From Hymenobacter terrestris (GTDB taxonomy: Bacteria > Bacteroidota > Bacteroidia > Cytophagales > Hymenobacteraceae): a stretch of DNA of 64,000 nt. A model generated the notes under the pieces. It saw only the letters and a list, made by a program, of their open reading frames with translations. It did not search any database and was not told the origin of the DNA. Numbering within the stretch: position 1 is the first letter of the stretch; each line of letters starts with the position of its first letter. The DNA is taken from NCBI RefSeq assembly GCF_013377905.1, contig NZ_JABKAV010000001.1, positions 1 through 64,000 of the forward strand. Direction: 5' to 3'. This document shows, piece after piece, positions 35,458 to 44,113 of the stretch. The position numbers were made by a program, and so were the translations under genes.

Positions 35458-38112
35458 CTACAGCACAGTGATGCGGCGGGTGATAGTGGCACCGCCCCGC
35501 AGGCTAATGCGCAACACGTAGGAGCCGGGGGACAGTGTTTCGGTTGCGATTCGCTTGATGGTGCCTTCGGTTACGACGTTTGCAAAGTGCAGACGTCCCA
35601 TCAAATCATATACCCGCACATCGGCAGCCTGATCGGGAGGCAGCACAATGCGCAATGGCTCGCCGGCCACTACTGGCACCGGATATACCAGCACAGCTGC
35701 CGCATCTATCACCCGGAATACCCGTTCCGGCTTGCTGTAGACCTCGCTACCATTATCAAGCCGGAGCCGCGCCCGGTACTGCGCATACCCTGTAACCGGG
35801 ACAGGATCTATGAGCACCAGGCTGGTGACTGCCCCCGCATTCAGCAGTTGGATATCCTCAAAGTTACCGTCGGGGCTTTGGCGCTGCAGCGCTATAGTCT
35901 GCACCCGAAAGGTAGAGCCCAGGGTCAGGTCGAACTGCACTGTATCGGTTACCAGCTGGCGGGGCAGAAAAGACCGCACGTAGCATTCATTGCCAGCCTG
36001 CTCCAGATCCTGCGTCGGGCCCCGCATACCAACGCGCCCGCTTATAACCGGCGCTACGGCAAAGTAGCGGGCGGCGGCCTCGGAGGCCGTAAGCACCAGC
36101 ACCGTATCAGCAACCGACCGAAGCGGCATGAGCATAGTGGCGCCGAGGGCGTACACCCGGTATTGCGTGGCGCCGGGCACCCGCCGCCACGTTAGTAGCG
36201 CTTCCTGGGGGCAGCTGTAGGCCACAGTAAGTGCCAGCGGGCGGGCCACGAAAAACGTATCGGATACAACTGTTGTAGCCCCGGCCACCAGCCGCAGTTG
36301 GCCGGGCTGGGTGACATCGGGGGCCGTCCAGCGGTAAAGTTTATCAGCTAGGTTAACGCTGGGGCTAAGCACTGCCCAAACCGGCTGGCCCACGGGCTTG
36401 TATTCGAGCCGGGCCGTAGTGGCAGGGCCGGCCCACTGCCAGCGCAGCAGCTGGCCGGCTCCGGCAGCTTCCAGGCCCCGGGCTTTGTTGGGTGCCACCC
36501 AGCTTAATCCCGTTTCGAACTCGTAGGCTACGCTGAACGCCTGCGGGCCCTGGGGCACGGCAAAGCCACGCACCCGCAACTCGTAAGTACCGGCCACGGG
36601 CGTATCGAGGGTGATTTGCTCGGCATTGTCGCGGTGGTTGGGGCGGCGGCGGGCGGGGCGGGCCAGCGAGTCGCGGTGCGGATAGACGCTCAGCGTCCAG
36701 GGCAACCATTGCTGGCTGGTGGCGGGCCGGCGCAGGGTCAGGTCGAGGTCGTTGATGAGGGCCGTGGCCGTGCCGGCGGCGGCTTCAGGGTCGGTCCAGG
36801 CCAATGTTACTTTGAGGCGATGCACACCGGCAGGCACGGTAATCGAAAATACCCGCTCTTGCCCGGTGGTGGCCGTGCTTTCCATAAACCGGCCGTCGAG
36901 CATCGTCTGTACGGCTCCCAGCGCATCGGCCTGGCCGTAGCCCGCCACAAAATCAACCTGCGGCCGGCCCACATCGTCGGCCGAATTGAGCAGGGCGGCC
37001 CGCACCAGCGCGGCGCTGGGCAGGGTACCGCGCCGCTGCTTATGGGCCTGTTGCACCAGCAGGCTGATACCCGAAACCAGCGCCGCTGCATCGGAGCTGC
37101 CCCCGTCGCCAAATGCCACCAGCTCTGGTTTGACGCGGCCATCGAGAGCCGGGCCGCGGGAACTACGCGGACTCACGAAACCCAATGCGTCGGTAACCCC
37201 CACGCTAAGGCTGTTTTTAGCATTTTTGAACTCGCCGGTCAGGTTGGCCACACTGTCGAGCCCGGCGTACGGGCCGGCCGGGGCCGGCAGTTGGCCCGAG
37301 TTGCCGCTCGAAAACACATGGAGTAGCGTGGGGTACTGCCGCGCCTGCTGGTCGTAGGCGCGGGCTTCGAGGCCATAAAAATTCTCCACCTCAACCCCAT
37401 AGGAGTGGTTCTGTACCGATACGCTCCGTGCGGCAAGTAGCGCGCCGTCGTCGGGCAGCAGGTTGTCGTAGCTCGACTGGGCGATGCGCGCCTGCCAGGC
37501 CACGCCACGGCCGTCGGGCGAAGTGTTACCGCCCCCGGCAATAATGGTAGCCATGGTAGTGGCGTGCGAGTTGAGCAAGGGGGCCAGTGGGTCGGGCTCT
37601 AGCAACCGGCCCTTAAAATCGAGGTCGGCAATATCCAGGGGGCTTTCTTTCACCGAAACTGTAAGCCCCTGGCCCGTGAGCGTAGGGTAGCGCGCATGGA
37701 CGGCCGTTACTTTATTTGCTCCTAAATCGAGCCCGCCCAACTCCCGCTCGGGCTGTGCCCTGCGGTCGGCGCCCTGCACGAAAAGCACCAAAGGGCTTTG
37801 GGCCAGAGCCGCCGCCGCAATACCGCGCACCCGCAGCATGTTGTGCTGGCGCGGCTCGGACTCGGCTACTGCGCCCGGATGGCTGCGCCCCAGCCACTGC
37901 CGAAACGACGCTTCGTTGGTTACGCTCACCCGTAGCGCACGCGGCCCGGAGTTGCTCGGGCGTTGCAACTCGGGGGCCATTCGGGCGGGCAGCGGCACGG
38001 GCCGTGCCGGACTCTGGGCTTTTACCTGAACCGGAAGGGCCGCGCTCAGCAGCGTAAAAAGTAGCGCAAACGGCAAAAAGCGTGCGGCGCGGCGGCGCGG
38101 AGCAGTGGGCAT
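35458..38112 (-). CDS. S8 (subtilisin-type) serine peptidase with T9SS sorting domain
   Basis: 884 residues. In order: a signal peptide, a pro-region, a subtilase domain (about 145-430), beta-sandwich repeats, and a T9SS type A C-terminal domain (YPVPVVAGEPL, VYDLMGRLHF, GSYVLRI). Catalytic His is H183 in NSHATTMATIIAG, Asn of the oxyanion hole is N271 in SSGNSG, and Ser is S340 in GSSDAAALVSG. The place of the usual aspartate reads VSVKESPLD, giving E156 instead of Asp. The segment between KPELVA and the serine is short. A minus-strand TATATTTG lies at 38157-38164. Confidence 0.88.
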   Translation of the reverse strand: MPTAPRRRAARFLPFALLFTLLSAALPVQVKAQSPARPVPLPARMAPELQRPSNSGPRALRVSVTNEASFRQWLGRSHPGAVAESEPRQHNMLRVRGIAAAALAQSPLVLFVQGADRRAQPERELGGLDLGANKVTAVHARYPTLTGQGLTVSVKESPLDIADLDFKGRLLEPDPLAPLLNSHATTMATIIAGGGNTSPDGRGVAWQARIAQSSYDNLLPDDGALLAARSVSVQNHSYGVEVENFYGLEARAYDQQARQYPTLLHVFSSGNSGQLPAPAGPYAGLDSVANLTGEFKNAKNSLSVGVTDALGFVSPRSSRGPALDGRVKPELVAFGDGGSSDAAALVSGISLLVQQAHKQRRGTLPSAALVRAALLNSADDVGRPQVDFVAGYGQADALGAVQTMLDGRFMESTATTGQERVFSITVPAGVHRLKVTLAWTDPEAAAGTATALINDLDLTLRRPATSQQWLPWTLSVYPHRDSLARPARRRPNHRDNAEQITLDTPVAGTYELRVRGFAVPQGPQAFSVAYEFETGLSWVAPNKARGLEAAGAGQLLRWQWAGPATTARLEYKPVGQPVWAVLSPSVNLADKLYRWTAPDVTQPGQLRLVAGATTVVSDTFFVARPLALTVAYSCPQEALLTWRRVPGATQYRVYALGATMLMPLRSVADTVLVLTASEAAARYFAVAPVISGRVGMRGPTQDLEQAGNECYVRSFLPRQLVTDTVQFDLTLGSTFRVQTIALQRQSPDGNFEDIQLLNAGAVTSLVLIDPVPVTGYAQYRARLRLDNGSEVYSKPERVFRVIDAAAVLVYPVPVVAGEPLRIVLPPDQAADVRVYDLMGRLHFANVVTEGTIKRIATETLSPGSYVLRISLRGGATITRRITVL

Positions 38113-38156
38113 ACAGGCGAGATGGTTGTGGCGGAGCAGGGCAAGCGGGCAGTTTC

Positions 38157-38164
38157 CAAATATA
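38157..38164 (-). promoter_or_regulatory. Putative -7 box for the subtilase gene
   Basis: TATATTTG on the minus strand, about 45 bases before the start. No -33 TTG was found. Confidence 0.45.
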
Positions 38165-38299
38165 ACCAGAAATACCGTTGGCTGGCGTCCCTCCATTGCC
38201 TGCCTACCCAAGACAGAACCGCACCTTCAAAACCGTTATAAACAACTACCTGACAATCCGATACTGCATTGTCACCCAATCTGCATCGGTTCCTTGCCT

Positions 38300-39211
38300 T
38301 TACTTGCCCGGTATTTTGTACACCTGCACGCCGCCTGCCGTCAGCAGGTAGGCGTACTGGTCGCTTACGAGCACTTGCTGCACGCCAGCTACTGGCAGCG
38401 GCAGGGCACGCTCGGTGAGGTTGTAGAGGTGGAAGAAGCGTAGCTCGCCGGCTGATCCCAGATAGTAGAGCTCATCGGCGCGGAAGCCCACGTAGCTCAG
38501 GCCCGGCAGCGGCAGTTTCTTGCGGAAGTTGCCCAGGTTGTCGAATACATACACGCCCCCTATCCTATCTACCAGATACAGGTTGTTCTGGTACTCGCGC
38601 AAAAACCGGAAATCGGGCCGCGACCGGCCAATCAAGATATCGAGGGGCGTGGTGATGGTGAACCGCTTCTGGCTAGCGTCGAACTGCCGCAGCGTCAGGT
38701 CCGATTCGTTGAAGAGCCAGTACCGGTCGTCGGGGGCCAGCGTGACAACGCGCGCCTGCCCGTCGAGCAACTGGGGCAAGGGCAGCTCGCTGATGGGCGA
38801 CAGGAACCGGTCGAGCAGCAGCACCTGCTGGCGGTCATCATAAAAAACCAGCACTTTGGCCGTATTCCAGGCCTCTACCTGCATTACGTGGCCGGGCAGC
38901 GGGGGGGCGTACACGTTCAGCGCCTCGCCTTCGGGGCCAAACTGGCGCAGGTTGTTCTGACGGTCGGTCACGTACAGGTTACCCCGCCTATCCAGGGAAG
39001 CCGCGCCGGGCTGGGGCAGCGCCACACTACGCACCAGCTGCCAGCCTTGGGCGGTGCCGGCTGTGTCGGGGAGCAGGCGCACCACTGGCGCGGCCTGCCC
39101 CGCCGGAGCTACCGAGCCGGCCGGGGGCGCGGTGGTCTGAGCGGCGGCAGGAAGCGAGAAGCAGGAAGTGAGGAGTGCAACAACGAAGAAGCGGAAGGCC
39201 CAAGTTGTCAT
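38300..39211 (-). CDS. Secreted propeller-like protein of unknown function
   Basis: 303 residues. A signal peptide (MTTWAFRFF... to PAAAQ) and a Pro/Ala-rich linker are followed by repeated propeller-blade-like units (LDRRGNLYVTDRQNNLRQFG; VDRIGGVYVFDNLGNF), similar to NHL/SGL beta-propellers. No catalytic residues can be assigned. Its ATG lies inside the left arm of a REP-like repeat. In-frame ATGs at 39220 and 39229 would lengthen the n-region. It lies downstream of the LpxH-like gene on the same strand. Confidence 0.7.
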   Translation of the reverse strand: MTTWAFRFFVVALLTSCFSLPAAAQTTAPPAGSVAPAGQAAPVVRLLPDTAGTAQGWQLVRSVALPQPGAASLDRRGNLYVTDRQNNLRQFGPEGEALNVYAPPLPGHVMQVEAWNTAKVLVFYDDRQQVLLLDRFLSPISELPLPQLLDGQARVVTLAPDDRYWLFNESDLTLRQFDASQKRFTITTPLDILIGRSRPDFRFLREYQNNLYLVDRIGGVYVFDNLGNFRKKLPLPGLSYVGFRADELYYLGSAGELRFFHLYNLTERALPLPVAGVQQVLVSDQYAYLLTAGGVQVYKIPGK

Positions 39212-39333
39212 TCTGAGCATGTAGCGCATAGAGCCAGGGGCGAAGGACACATCCAGAGGGCAAATCATACGGCCGCTTAGTTTCGGTATGGGTCCTTCGA
39301 CCCTGGCTCTATGCGCCACATGCTCCGGATGAC
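39207..39333. repeat. REP-like inverted repeat, GTCATnCTGAG family, copy 2
   Basis: The 42-base arms 39207-39248 and 39292-39333 are reverse complements with about 38 of 42 matches. They begin GTCATTCTGAGCATGTAGCG and end GAAGGAC. The left arm contains the start codon of the gene at 38300-39211, and the element fills the gap to the LpxH-like gene. Confidence 0.8.
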
Positions 39334-39365
39334 AAACCAACTTCTCGCCTATCGACTCTAACGGC

Positions 39366-40154
39366 TCACTTCTGAAACTCATATTCCCGTAACGCCAGTT
39401 GCTGCCCATCATACACGCCGTAGGTGCAATAATTGACCCATTCGCCGAGGTTGATGTAGCGGCTGCCGGGAGCTACTTCTACGTCGAGGGGCAGGTGGCG
39501 GTGGCCGAATACGTAGTACTCGTGCGGGAACTGCTGCTGCATCTCGCGGCAATAAGTCAGCAACCACTCGTCGTCGCCCAGAAAATGGTCGTCGGAGGGG
39601 CCGTTCTGCAGGCGGCTGTGGCGGCTCCAGCGGTTGGCCAGCCCAATGCCGAAGTTGGGGTGCAGCCGCGCAAACAGCCATTGGGCCACTGGCGAGGCAA
39701 ACACTTTCTTCAGCACCTTGTAGGTGTGGTCGCCGGGACCGAGCCCGTCGCCGTGGCCGATGTGGAACTGGTGGCCACCAATGCGCTGGCTGACCGGGTG
39801 GCGTAGCACGGGGATATTGAGCTCCTGGGTGAAGTAGTCGAACATCCACATATCGTGGTTGCCGGTGAAGAAGGTAACCGGCAAACCCGCATCGGTCAGC
39901 TCGGCCAGCTTGCCCTGCAGGCGCGTAAAGCCCCGCGGAATAGCATGGCGGTATTCGAACCAGAAATCAAAGATGTCGCCCAGCAGGTAGATGGCGGCCG
40001 CGTCGCGGGCTACCTCATCGAGCCAGCGCACAATACGCTTTTCCCGCTCGCGCGAGCGGGCGGCATCGGGGGCGCCAAGGTGAAAATCAGAGGCGAAGTA
40101 CACCCGGCGGCCGGGCGGCAGGGCCAGATCAGGTAGTTGGAGCGGGCGCGTCAT
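39366..40154 (-). CDS. UDP-2,3-diacylglucosamine diphosphatase-like metallophosphatase (LpxH family)
   Basis: 262 residues of a calcineurin-like phosphoesterase. Metal motifs appear in order: SDFHLG, GDIFDFW, GNHDMW, HGDGLG and GHRH. The GDIFDFW-FEY form is typical of LpxH, which cleaves UDP-2,3-diacylglucosamine in lipid A synthesis. Its start lies 26 bases inside the end of the LUD gene upstream, so the two are likely translated from one message. Confidence 0.88.
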   Translation of the reverse strand: MTRPLQLPDLALPPGRRVYFASDFHLGAPDAARSREREKRIVRWLDEVARDAAAIYLLGDIFDFWFEYRHAIPRGFTRLQGKLAELTDAGLPVTFFTGNHDMWMFDYFTQELNIPVLRHPVSQRIGGHQFHIGHGDGLGPGDHTYKVLKKVFASPVAQWLFARLHPNFGIGLANRWSRHSRLQNGPSDDHFLGDDEWLLTYCREMQQQFPHEYYVFGHRHLPLDVEVAPGSRYINLGEWVNYCTYGVYDGQQLALREYEFQK

Positions 40155-40794
40155 CCAGTAGAAAGAGTGCTAAGCGGCGCGGGCCGTGGGCCCCAAGTAC
40201 CAGCGTTTTTTCAATATCGGCCGTGCGGCTAGGCCCCGAGGTGAGGGAAATCATCGACGGGAGCTTGCCGGGGCCGTATTTGTTCTGCATCAACTGTAGC
40301 GCGTCGCCGATGTCGGCTACTACCTGCGAGGTGCGGGCCAGCACCAAGTGCTGATCGGGGTAAATACTCAGCCGTCGTCCGCTGGTTGTGGCTCCCGATA
40401 CCAGAATGCTACCAGTACGGGCCACCAAGGCCTCGCAGCTCGTCAGGCCCGCATCGGCATGCTCCCGGAATCCCTCCTCATCCCCCTGAAATACCAAGTC
40501 GCCGGCGTGCAGCAGCTTCTTTAGCTCTGGCTCCCATACATACAGGTTTTCCAGCTGCTGCTCCTTTTTATACAGGAAGAGCTGATCGTAGAAATGCTCC
40601 TCCGATTCGCAGTAGTAAAATGCCCCGCCTACGCGCACAAAACTCTGGGCAAAGGCCACGGCCAAATCATCAGAAGCGGCGGGCCTAGGGTGTAACGGAG
40701 CCACAAAATCGGGCCGGGGCGCAGATGCCGGGCCGGGCGTCTGCAGGGCCTCGCGGATGCGGCGTAGAACAAGGTCACGAGAGCTTTCGGCCAT
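40129..40794 (-). CDS. LUD-domain protein (LutC/YkgG family)
   Basis: 221 residues. It has the LUD-fold patterns GLTSCEALVARTGSILVSG and PSMISLTSGPSRTADIEKTLVLGAHGPRRL, where the glycines and SRTADIE are conserved. LutC is part of the LutABC lactate oxidation complex, but lutA and lutB are not here, so its role may differ. It shares a 26-base overlap with the LpxH-like gene. A promoter-like box and a 13-bp palindrome lie just upstream. Confidence 0.88.
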   Translation of the reverse strand: MAESSRDLVLRRIREALQTPGPASAPRPDFVAPLHPRPAASDDLAVAFAQSFVRVGGAFYYCESEEHFYDQLFLYKKEQQLENLYVWEPELKKLLHAGDLVFQGDEEGFREHADAGLTSCEALVARTGSILVSGATTSGRRLSIYPDQHLVLARTSQVVADIGDALQLMQNKYGPGKLPSMISLTSGPSRTADIEKTLVLGAHGPRRLALFLLDDAPAPTT

Positions 40795-40798
40795 ACAG

Positions 40799-40845
40799 CA
40801 AATGTACGCGGGTTTCGGCCGGATGAAAATACGGCCGAAACCCGC
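40799..40845 (-). promoter_or_regulatory. -7 box plus 13-bp operator-like palindrome
   Basis: The minus-strand TACATTTG (40799-40806) is followed upstream by GCGGGTTTCGGCC/GGCCGAAACCCGC (40808-40820 with 40833-40845, perfect). The palindrome covers the place where a -33 element would be. Confidence 0.45.
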
Positions 40846-41084
40846 CGCGGGAATTGAGGTCGCCTATTGACCCACTACGGGAATCGAAGCTAGCCCGGCT
40901 GGTTGATGCAGATAGCAACTTATAAAATTCGGGCGTATGCCAGCTGTATACTTGCGGCCTGCAGGGACAGTAGAGCCCATAAGGAGTGGCAGGGGCATTC
41001 TAACTAGCTGAACAGTAGCAAGGCGAATAAGAGAGTGGCACCTTTTTGGTATTTCCGTCATCGAACCCACGCTTTAACCCTGCT

Positions 41085-41282
41085 ATGCACAACACGCCCG
41101 CCGTCAGTTACCATGCTCCGACCGCGCCGGCCATCCAGTGCCTCCCGGCAACCGAAGCAGATTTCCAGGACTGGCTACAGGACCTGCTGCCCGGAGTGCG
41201 GACGGCGTTGGCTCATCAAGGTTTCGAGAAGATTCGTACTCTGAAACCATTCCAGCAGTTTCTGCAGGAGCGAGCCGCATAA
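41085..41282 (+). CDS. Small protein of unknown function
   Basis: 65 residues, soluble, with no signal. The C-terminal half (FQDWLQDLLPGVRTALAHQGF, then IRTLKPFQQFLQERAA) looks like a helical, conserved-style domain. It is supported by normal composition, an ATG, and a strong terminator at its end shared with ftsH. Function is unknown. Confidence 0.55.
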   Translation: MHNTPAVSYHAPTAPAIQCLPATEADFQDWLQDLLPGVRTALAHQGFEKIRTLKPFQQFLQERAA

Positions 41283-41325
41283 GTAATATACTCATCCCGC
41301 ATTATCAAAAACATACCTGTTTAGA

Positions 41326-41382
41326 AAGCACACAAAAAAAGCCCACTGCCAGATACTGGCAGTGGGCTTTTTTTGTGTGCTT
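41326..41382. terminator. 27-bp perfect hairpin between convergent genes
   Basis: The arms 41326-41352 and 41356-41382 are exact reverse complements around ATA, with an A7/T7 tract that serves both strands. It lies between the small gene and ftsH. Confidence 0.9.
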
Positions 41383-41392
41383 CGGCTGTAGG

Positions 41393-43528
41393 CTACATAG
41401 GGGTTACAGCTGAACCCGTAGGCCCGGCAGAAGAACCACCGGCTACATCGCCATTTTGATCCAAACCGGGCAGATTCAACTCGGGCAGATCATTGTCTAG
41501 GGCTACGGGATGTTCCTGCTTCCGCTCACTCAGGGTCTCCGAGCGGTCGGTGCCAGCCATGTGGGCCTGGTAGCTCGTTTGGGTATCGTAAGGACGAGGC
41601 CCCACGAGACGCAACAAGTCATCCTGCAGCAGCACTTCCTTTTCCAGCAGCTCCTTTGCAATTACCTCCAACTCGTGGCGGCGCTCAGTGAGCAGCTCTT
41701 TGGTCCGGACGTACGCTTGGCTGATAATGGCACGCACCTCCTCGTCAATCATCTGCGAGGTGGCTTCCGAGTATGGCTTGTTGAAACCGTACTGGTCTTG
41801 GCCCTTCGAGTCGTAGAACGACACGTTTCCGAGCTTCTCGTTCATGCCGTACATGGTCACGATGCTGTAGGCCGTTTTCGTGATGCGCTCCAAGTCGCTC
41901 AGCGCACCGGTCGAAATCTTGCCAAATACTAGCTCTTCGGCCGCGCGGCCACCCAGCGTCATGCACATTTCGTCCATGAGTTGCTCGGTGTTGTATAAGA
42001 ACTGCTCGCGGGGCAGGTACTGCGCATAGCCCAGTGCGGCCACGCCGCGGGGCACGATGCTCACCTTCACCAACGGATCGGCGTGCTCCAGGAACCAGCC
42101 GGCTACGGCGTGGCCGGCCTCGTGGTAGGCCACAATGCGCTTCTCACCGGGGCTGATGATTTTGTTTTTCTTCTCTAGGCCACCAATCACGCGGTCAACG
42201 GCATCGGTGAAGTCCTGCATGGTCACCATTTTCTTGTCGCGGCGGGCGGCAATCAGGGCGGCTTCGTTGCAGACGTTGGCAATTTCGGCACCGGCAAAAC
42301 CGGGCGTCATGGCTGCCAGCTTGCGGTCATCTACATCGGGGCCCAGTGTGAGGGGCTTGAGGTGGACGCTGAAAATCTGGGTACGACCGTTGATGTCGGG
42401 CTTGTCGATGCTGATCTGGCGGTCGAAGCGGCCGGGCCGGAGCAGGGCCGAATCGAGCGTATCGGGGCGGTTGGTAGCGGCCAGAATGATGACACCGGAG
42501 TCGGTACCAAAGCCGTCCATTTCTACCAGCAGCGAGTTGAGCGTATTTTCGCGCTCATCGTTGCCGCCGGGCGTGTTGCCACGGCTGCGGCTGCGGCCGA
42601 TGGCGTCAATCTCATCAATGAAGATGATACACGGCGCCTTCAGCTTGGCCTGCTTGAACAGGTCACGCACCCGGGCCGCGCCCACGCCCACGAACATCTC
42701 CACGAAGTCGGAGCCCGAGAGCGAGAAGAACGGCACGTCGGCTTCGCCGGCTACGGCTTTGGCCAGCAACGTTTTACCGGTACCAGGAGGGCCTACCAGC
42801 AAAGCACCTTTCGGGATTTTGCCGCCGAGCACAGTGAACTTCGAGGGATTCTTGAGGAACTCCACGATTTCCTCCACTTCCTCTTTGGCTTCTTCGAGGC
42901 CGGCTACGTCTTTGAACGTAATTTTCACCTTGTCACCACCCTCAAAAAGGGCAGCGCGGCTCTTACCGATGTTGAAAATCTGGCCGCCTGGTCCACCCGC
43001 GCCGCTCATGCGACGCATTAGGAACCAGAAGCCCACGAAGAGCAGAATCATGAAGCCCCACGTACCGAGGAAGTCGCCGAAGCCACGCTCCTCCGATACC
43101 TTCAGTCCAACCTGGCGGTCGGTAGGCAGGGTAGCCTGCAGCTTGTCGAGGTCTTCCTTGAACACTTTGCCTTCGACTACGCGGAACGCAAACTGCGGCC
43201 CGGTAGTAGAAACACCTGCCCCAGGCAAAGCCAGCGGACTGCGTTGGGTGGTGAGGCGGCCCTTGTATTCGGGTTTCTGCAGAGCTTCCTTTTTCAGGGT
43301 AACCTGTACCTCCCGGTCATTAACAAGGGCTACGTCGGCTACATCGCCGGCCGTGAGCATCTGCTCAAAATCGCGCTGCTTGATTTCTACCAACCGGTTG
43401 CCGCCAGAGAAATACACCATCCCGAGGATGAGCGCCACCAACCCGGAGAGGACCCACAGCTGCATACCGGGTTTGGGAGCCGGATTGGGCAAGGGGGATT
43501 TTTTCTTTTTGGGCGTCGTATCAGACAT
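41393..43528 (-). CDS. ftsH: ATP-dependent zinc metalloprotease FtsH
   Basis: 711 residues. Membrane helices at about 23-40 and 155-171 flank a periplasmic domain. The AAA module has Walker A GPPGTGKT (246-253), Walker [12 protein letters not shown] and arginine-finger region RPGRFDR. The protease domain has HEAGH. It degrades membrane and regulatory proteins as a hexamer. The C-terminal 60 residues are polar and variable. Confidence 0.97.
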   Translation of the reverse strand: MSDTTPKKKKSPLPNPAPKPGMQLWVLSGLVALILGMVYFSGGNRLVEIKQRDFEQMLTAGDVADVALVNDREVQVTLKKEALQKPEYKGRLTTQRSPLALPGAGVSTTGPQFAFRVVEGKVFKEDLDKLQATLPTDRQVGLKVSEERGFGDFLGTWGFMILLFVGFWFLMRRMSGAGGPGGQIFNIGKSRAALFEGGDKVKITFKDVAGLEEAKEEVEEIVEFLKNPSKFTVLGGKIPKGALLVGPPGTGKTLLAKAVAGEADVPFFSLSGSDFVEMFVGVGAARVRDLFKQAKLKAPCIIFIDEIDAIGRSRSRGNTPGGNDERENTLNSLLVEMDGFGTDSGVIILAATNRPDTLDSALLRPGRFDRQISIDKPDINGRTQIFSVHLKPLTLGPDVDDRKLAAMTPGFAGAEIANVCNEAALIAARRDKKMVTMQDFTDAVDRVIGGLEKKNKIISPGEKRIVAYHEAGHAVAGWFLEHADPLVKVSIVPRGVAALGYAQYLPREQFLYNTEQLMDEMCMTLGGRAAEELVFGKISTGALSDLERITKTAYSIVTMYGMNEKLGNVSFYDSKGQDQYGFNKPYSEATSQMIDEEVRAIISQAYVRTKELLTERRHELEVIAKELLEKEVLLQDDLLRLVGPRPYDTQTSYQAHMAGTDRSETLSERKQEHPVALDNDLPELNLPGLDQNGDVAGGSSAGPTGSAVTPM

Positions 43529-43566
43529 GAATTGCTAAGTAAGTATTTGGTATTCAGCAGCAAACA

Positions 43567-43641
43567 GCTGGTATTGAGCAGTAAGATGACGTGCCTTTGG
43601 CGCGAATGCTACCGAGCCTCATCTCATTACTTTATACCAGC
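43567..43641. repeat. Imperfect inverted repeat between ftsH and rsfS
   Basis: The arms 43567-43589 (GCTGGTATTGAGCAG..) and 43619-43641 match at about 18 of 23 positions. It is similar in size and looseness to the elements at 17979 and 21940, and sits upstream of ftsH. Confidence 0.55.
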
Positions 43642-43678
43642 TACTCACTTCTAACCTAATGACACGGCAACCCACCTT

Positions 43679-44071
43679 TTAGTTTGCCGCGGCAGACGCT
43701 TCTTCTTCCACGTAAGTGATGTTGGCATCGCCCCACAACTCTTCGAGTGCGTAGAACTGGCGACGGTCGCGCAGAAATATGTGCACAACCACATCAACGT
43801 AGTCGAGCAAAACCCACTCGCGGTTGGTGCGACCCTCCGTCTGCCAGGGGTTCTGGCCAGTGAGCTTTTCCACTTCTTCTTCCACCGAGCGGGCAATTGC
43901 CTCGATCTGTGTGTCGGAAGAAGCCGAACAAATAATAAAATAATCGGCTACGGCATTTTTAAGTTCTTTGAGATTGAGCACCACGATATCGGACGCTTTC
44001 TTCTCCTGCATGCCGCTCACGACAATTTCTGCCAACTTGTCCGAATCCTGTCGAACTGAGGTACTTTTCAT
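43679..44071 (-). CDS. rsfS: Ribosome silencing factor RsfS
   Basis: 130 residues. The RsfS/Iojap core is clear (KKASDIVVLNLKELKNAVADYF, then EGRTNREWVLLDYVDVVVHIF). It binds ribosomal protein uL14 and blocks subunit joining, saving energy in stationary phase. ATG 44071 is chosen: the upstream frame crosses the divergent birA gene. The birA start is 43 bases away, so the two share a divergent promoter. Confidence 0.94.
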   Translation of the reverse strand: MKSTSVRQDSDKLAEIVVSGMQEKKASDIVVLNLKELKNAVADYFIICSASSDTQIEAIARSVEEEVEKLTGQNPWQTEGRTNREWVLLDYVDVVVHIFLRDRRQFYALEELWGDANITYVEEEASAAAN

Positions 44072-44081
44072 AAGGTCTTGG

Positions 44082-44089
44082 TAGGTTTG
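44082..44089 (+). promoter_or_regulatory. Putative -7 box for birA
   Basis: TAGGTTTG is a full consensus match in the 42-base gap between rsfS and birA, 24 bases before the birA ATG. No -33 TTG at the usual distance. Confidence 0.45.
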
Positions 44090-44113
44090 ACTAGCACAAA
44101 GTACGAAAAACAG

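Noticed and set aside
39207..39211. Alternative starts of the propeller gene at 39220 or 39229 as the sole start
   Set aside because: These are possible, but both lie inside the same repeat arm, and ATG 39211 gives the most normal signal peptide; either way the start is in the repeat.
42135..43538. 467-codon frame antisense to ftsH
   Set aside because: FtsH on the other strand has every expected motif; the antisense frame is Arg/Ser-rich and comes from high third-position GC.
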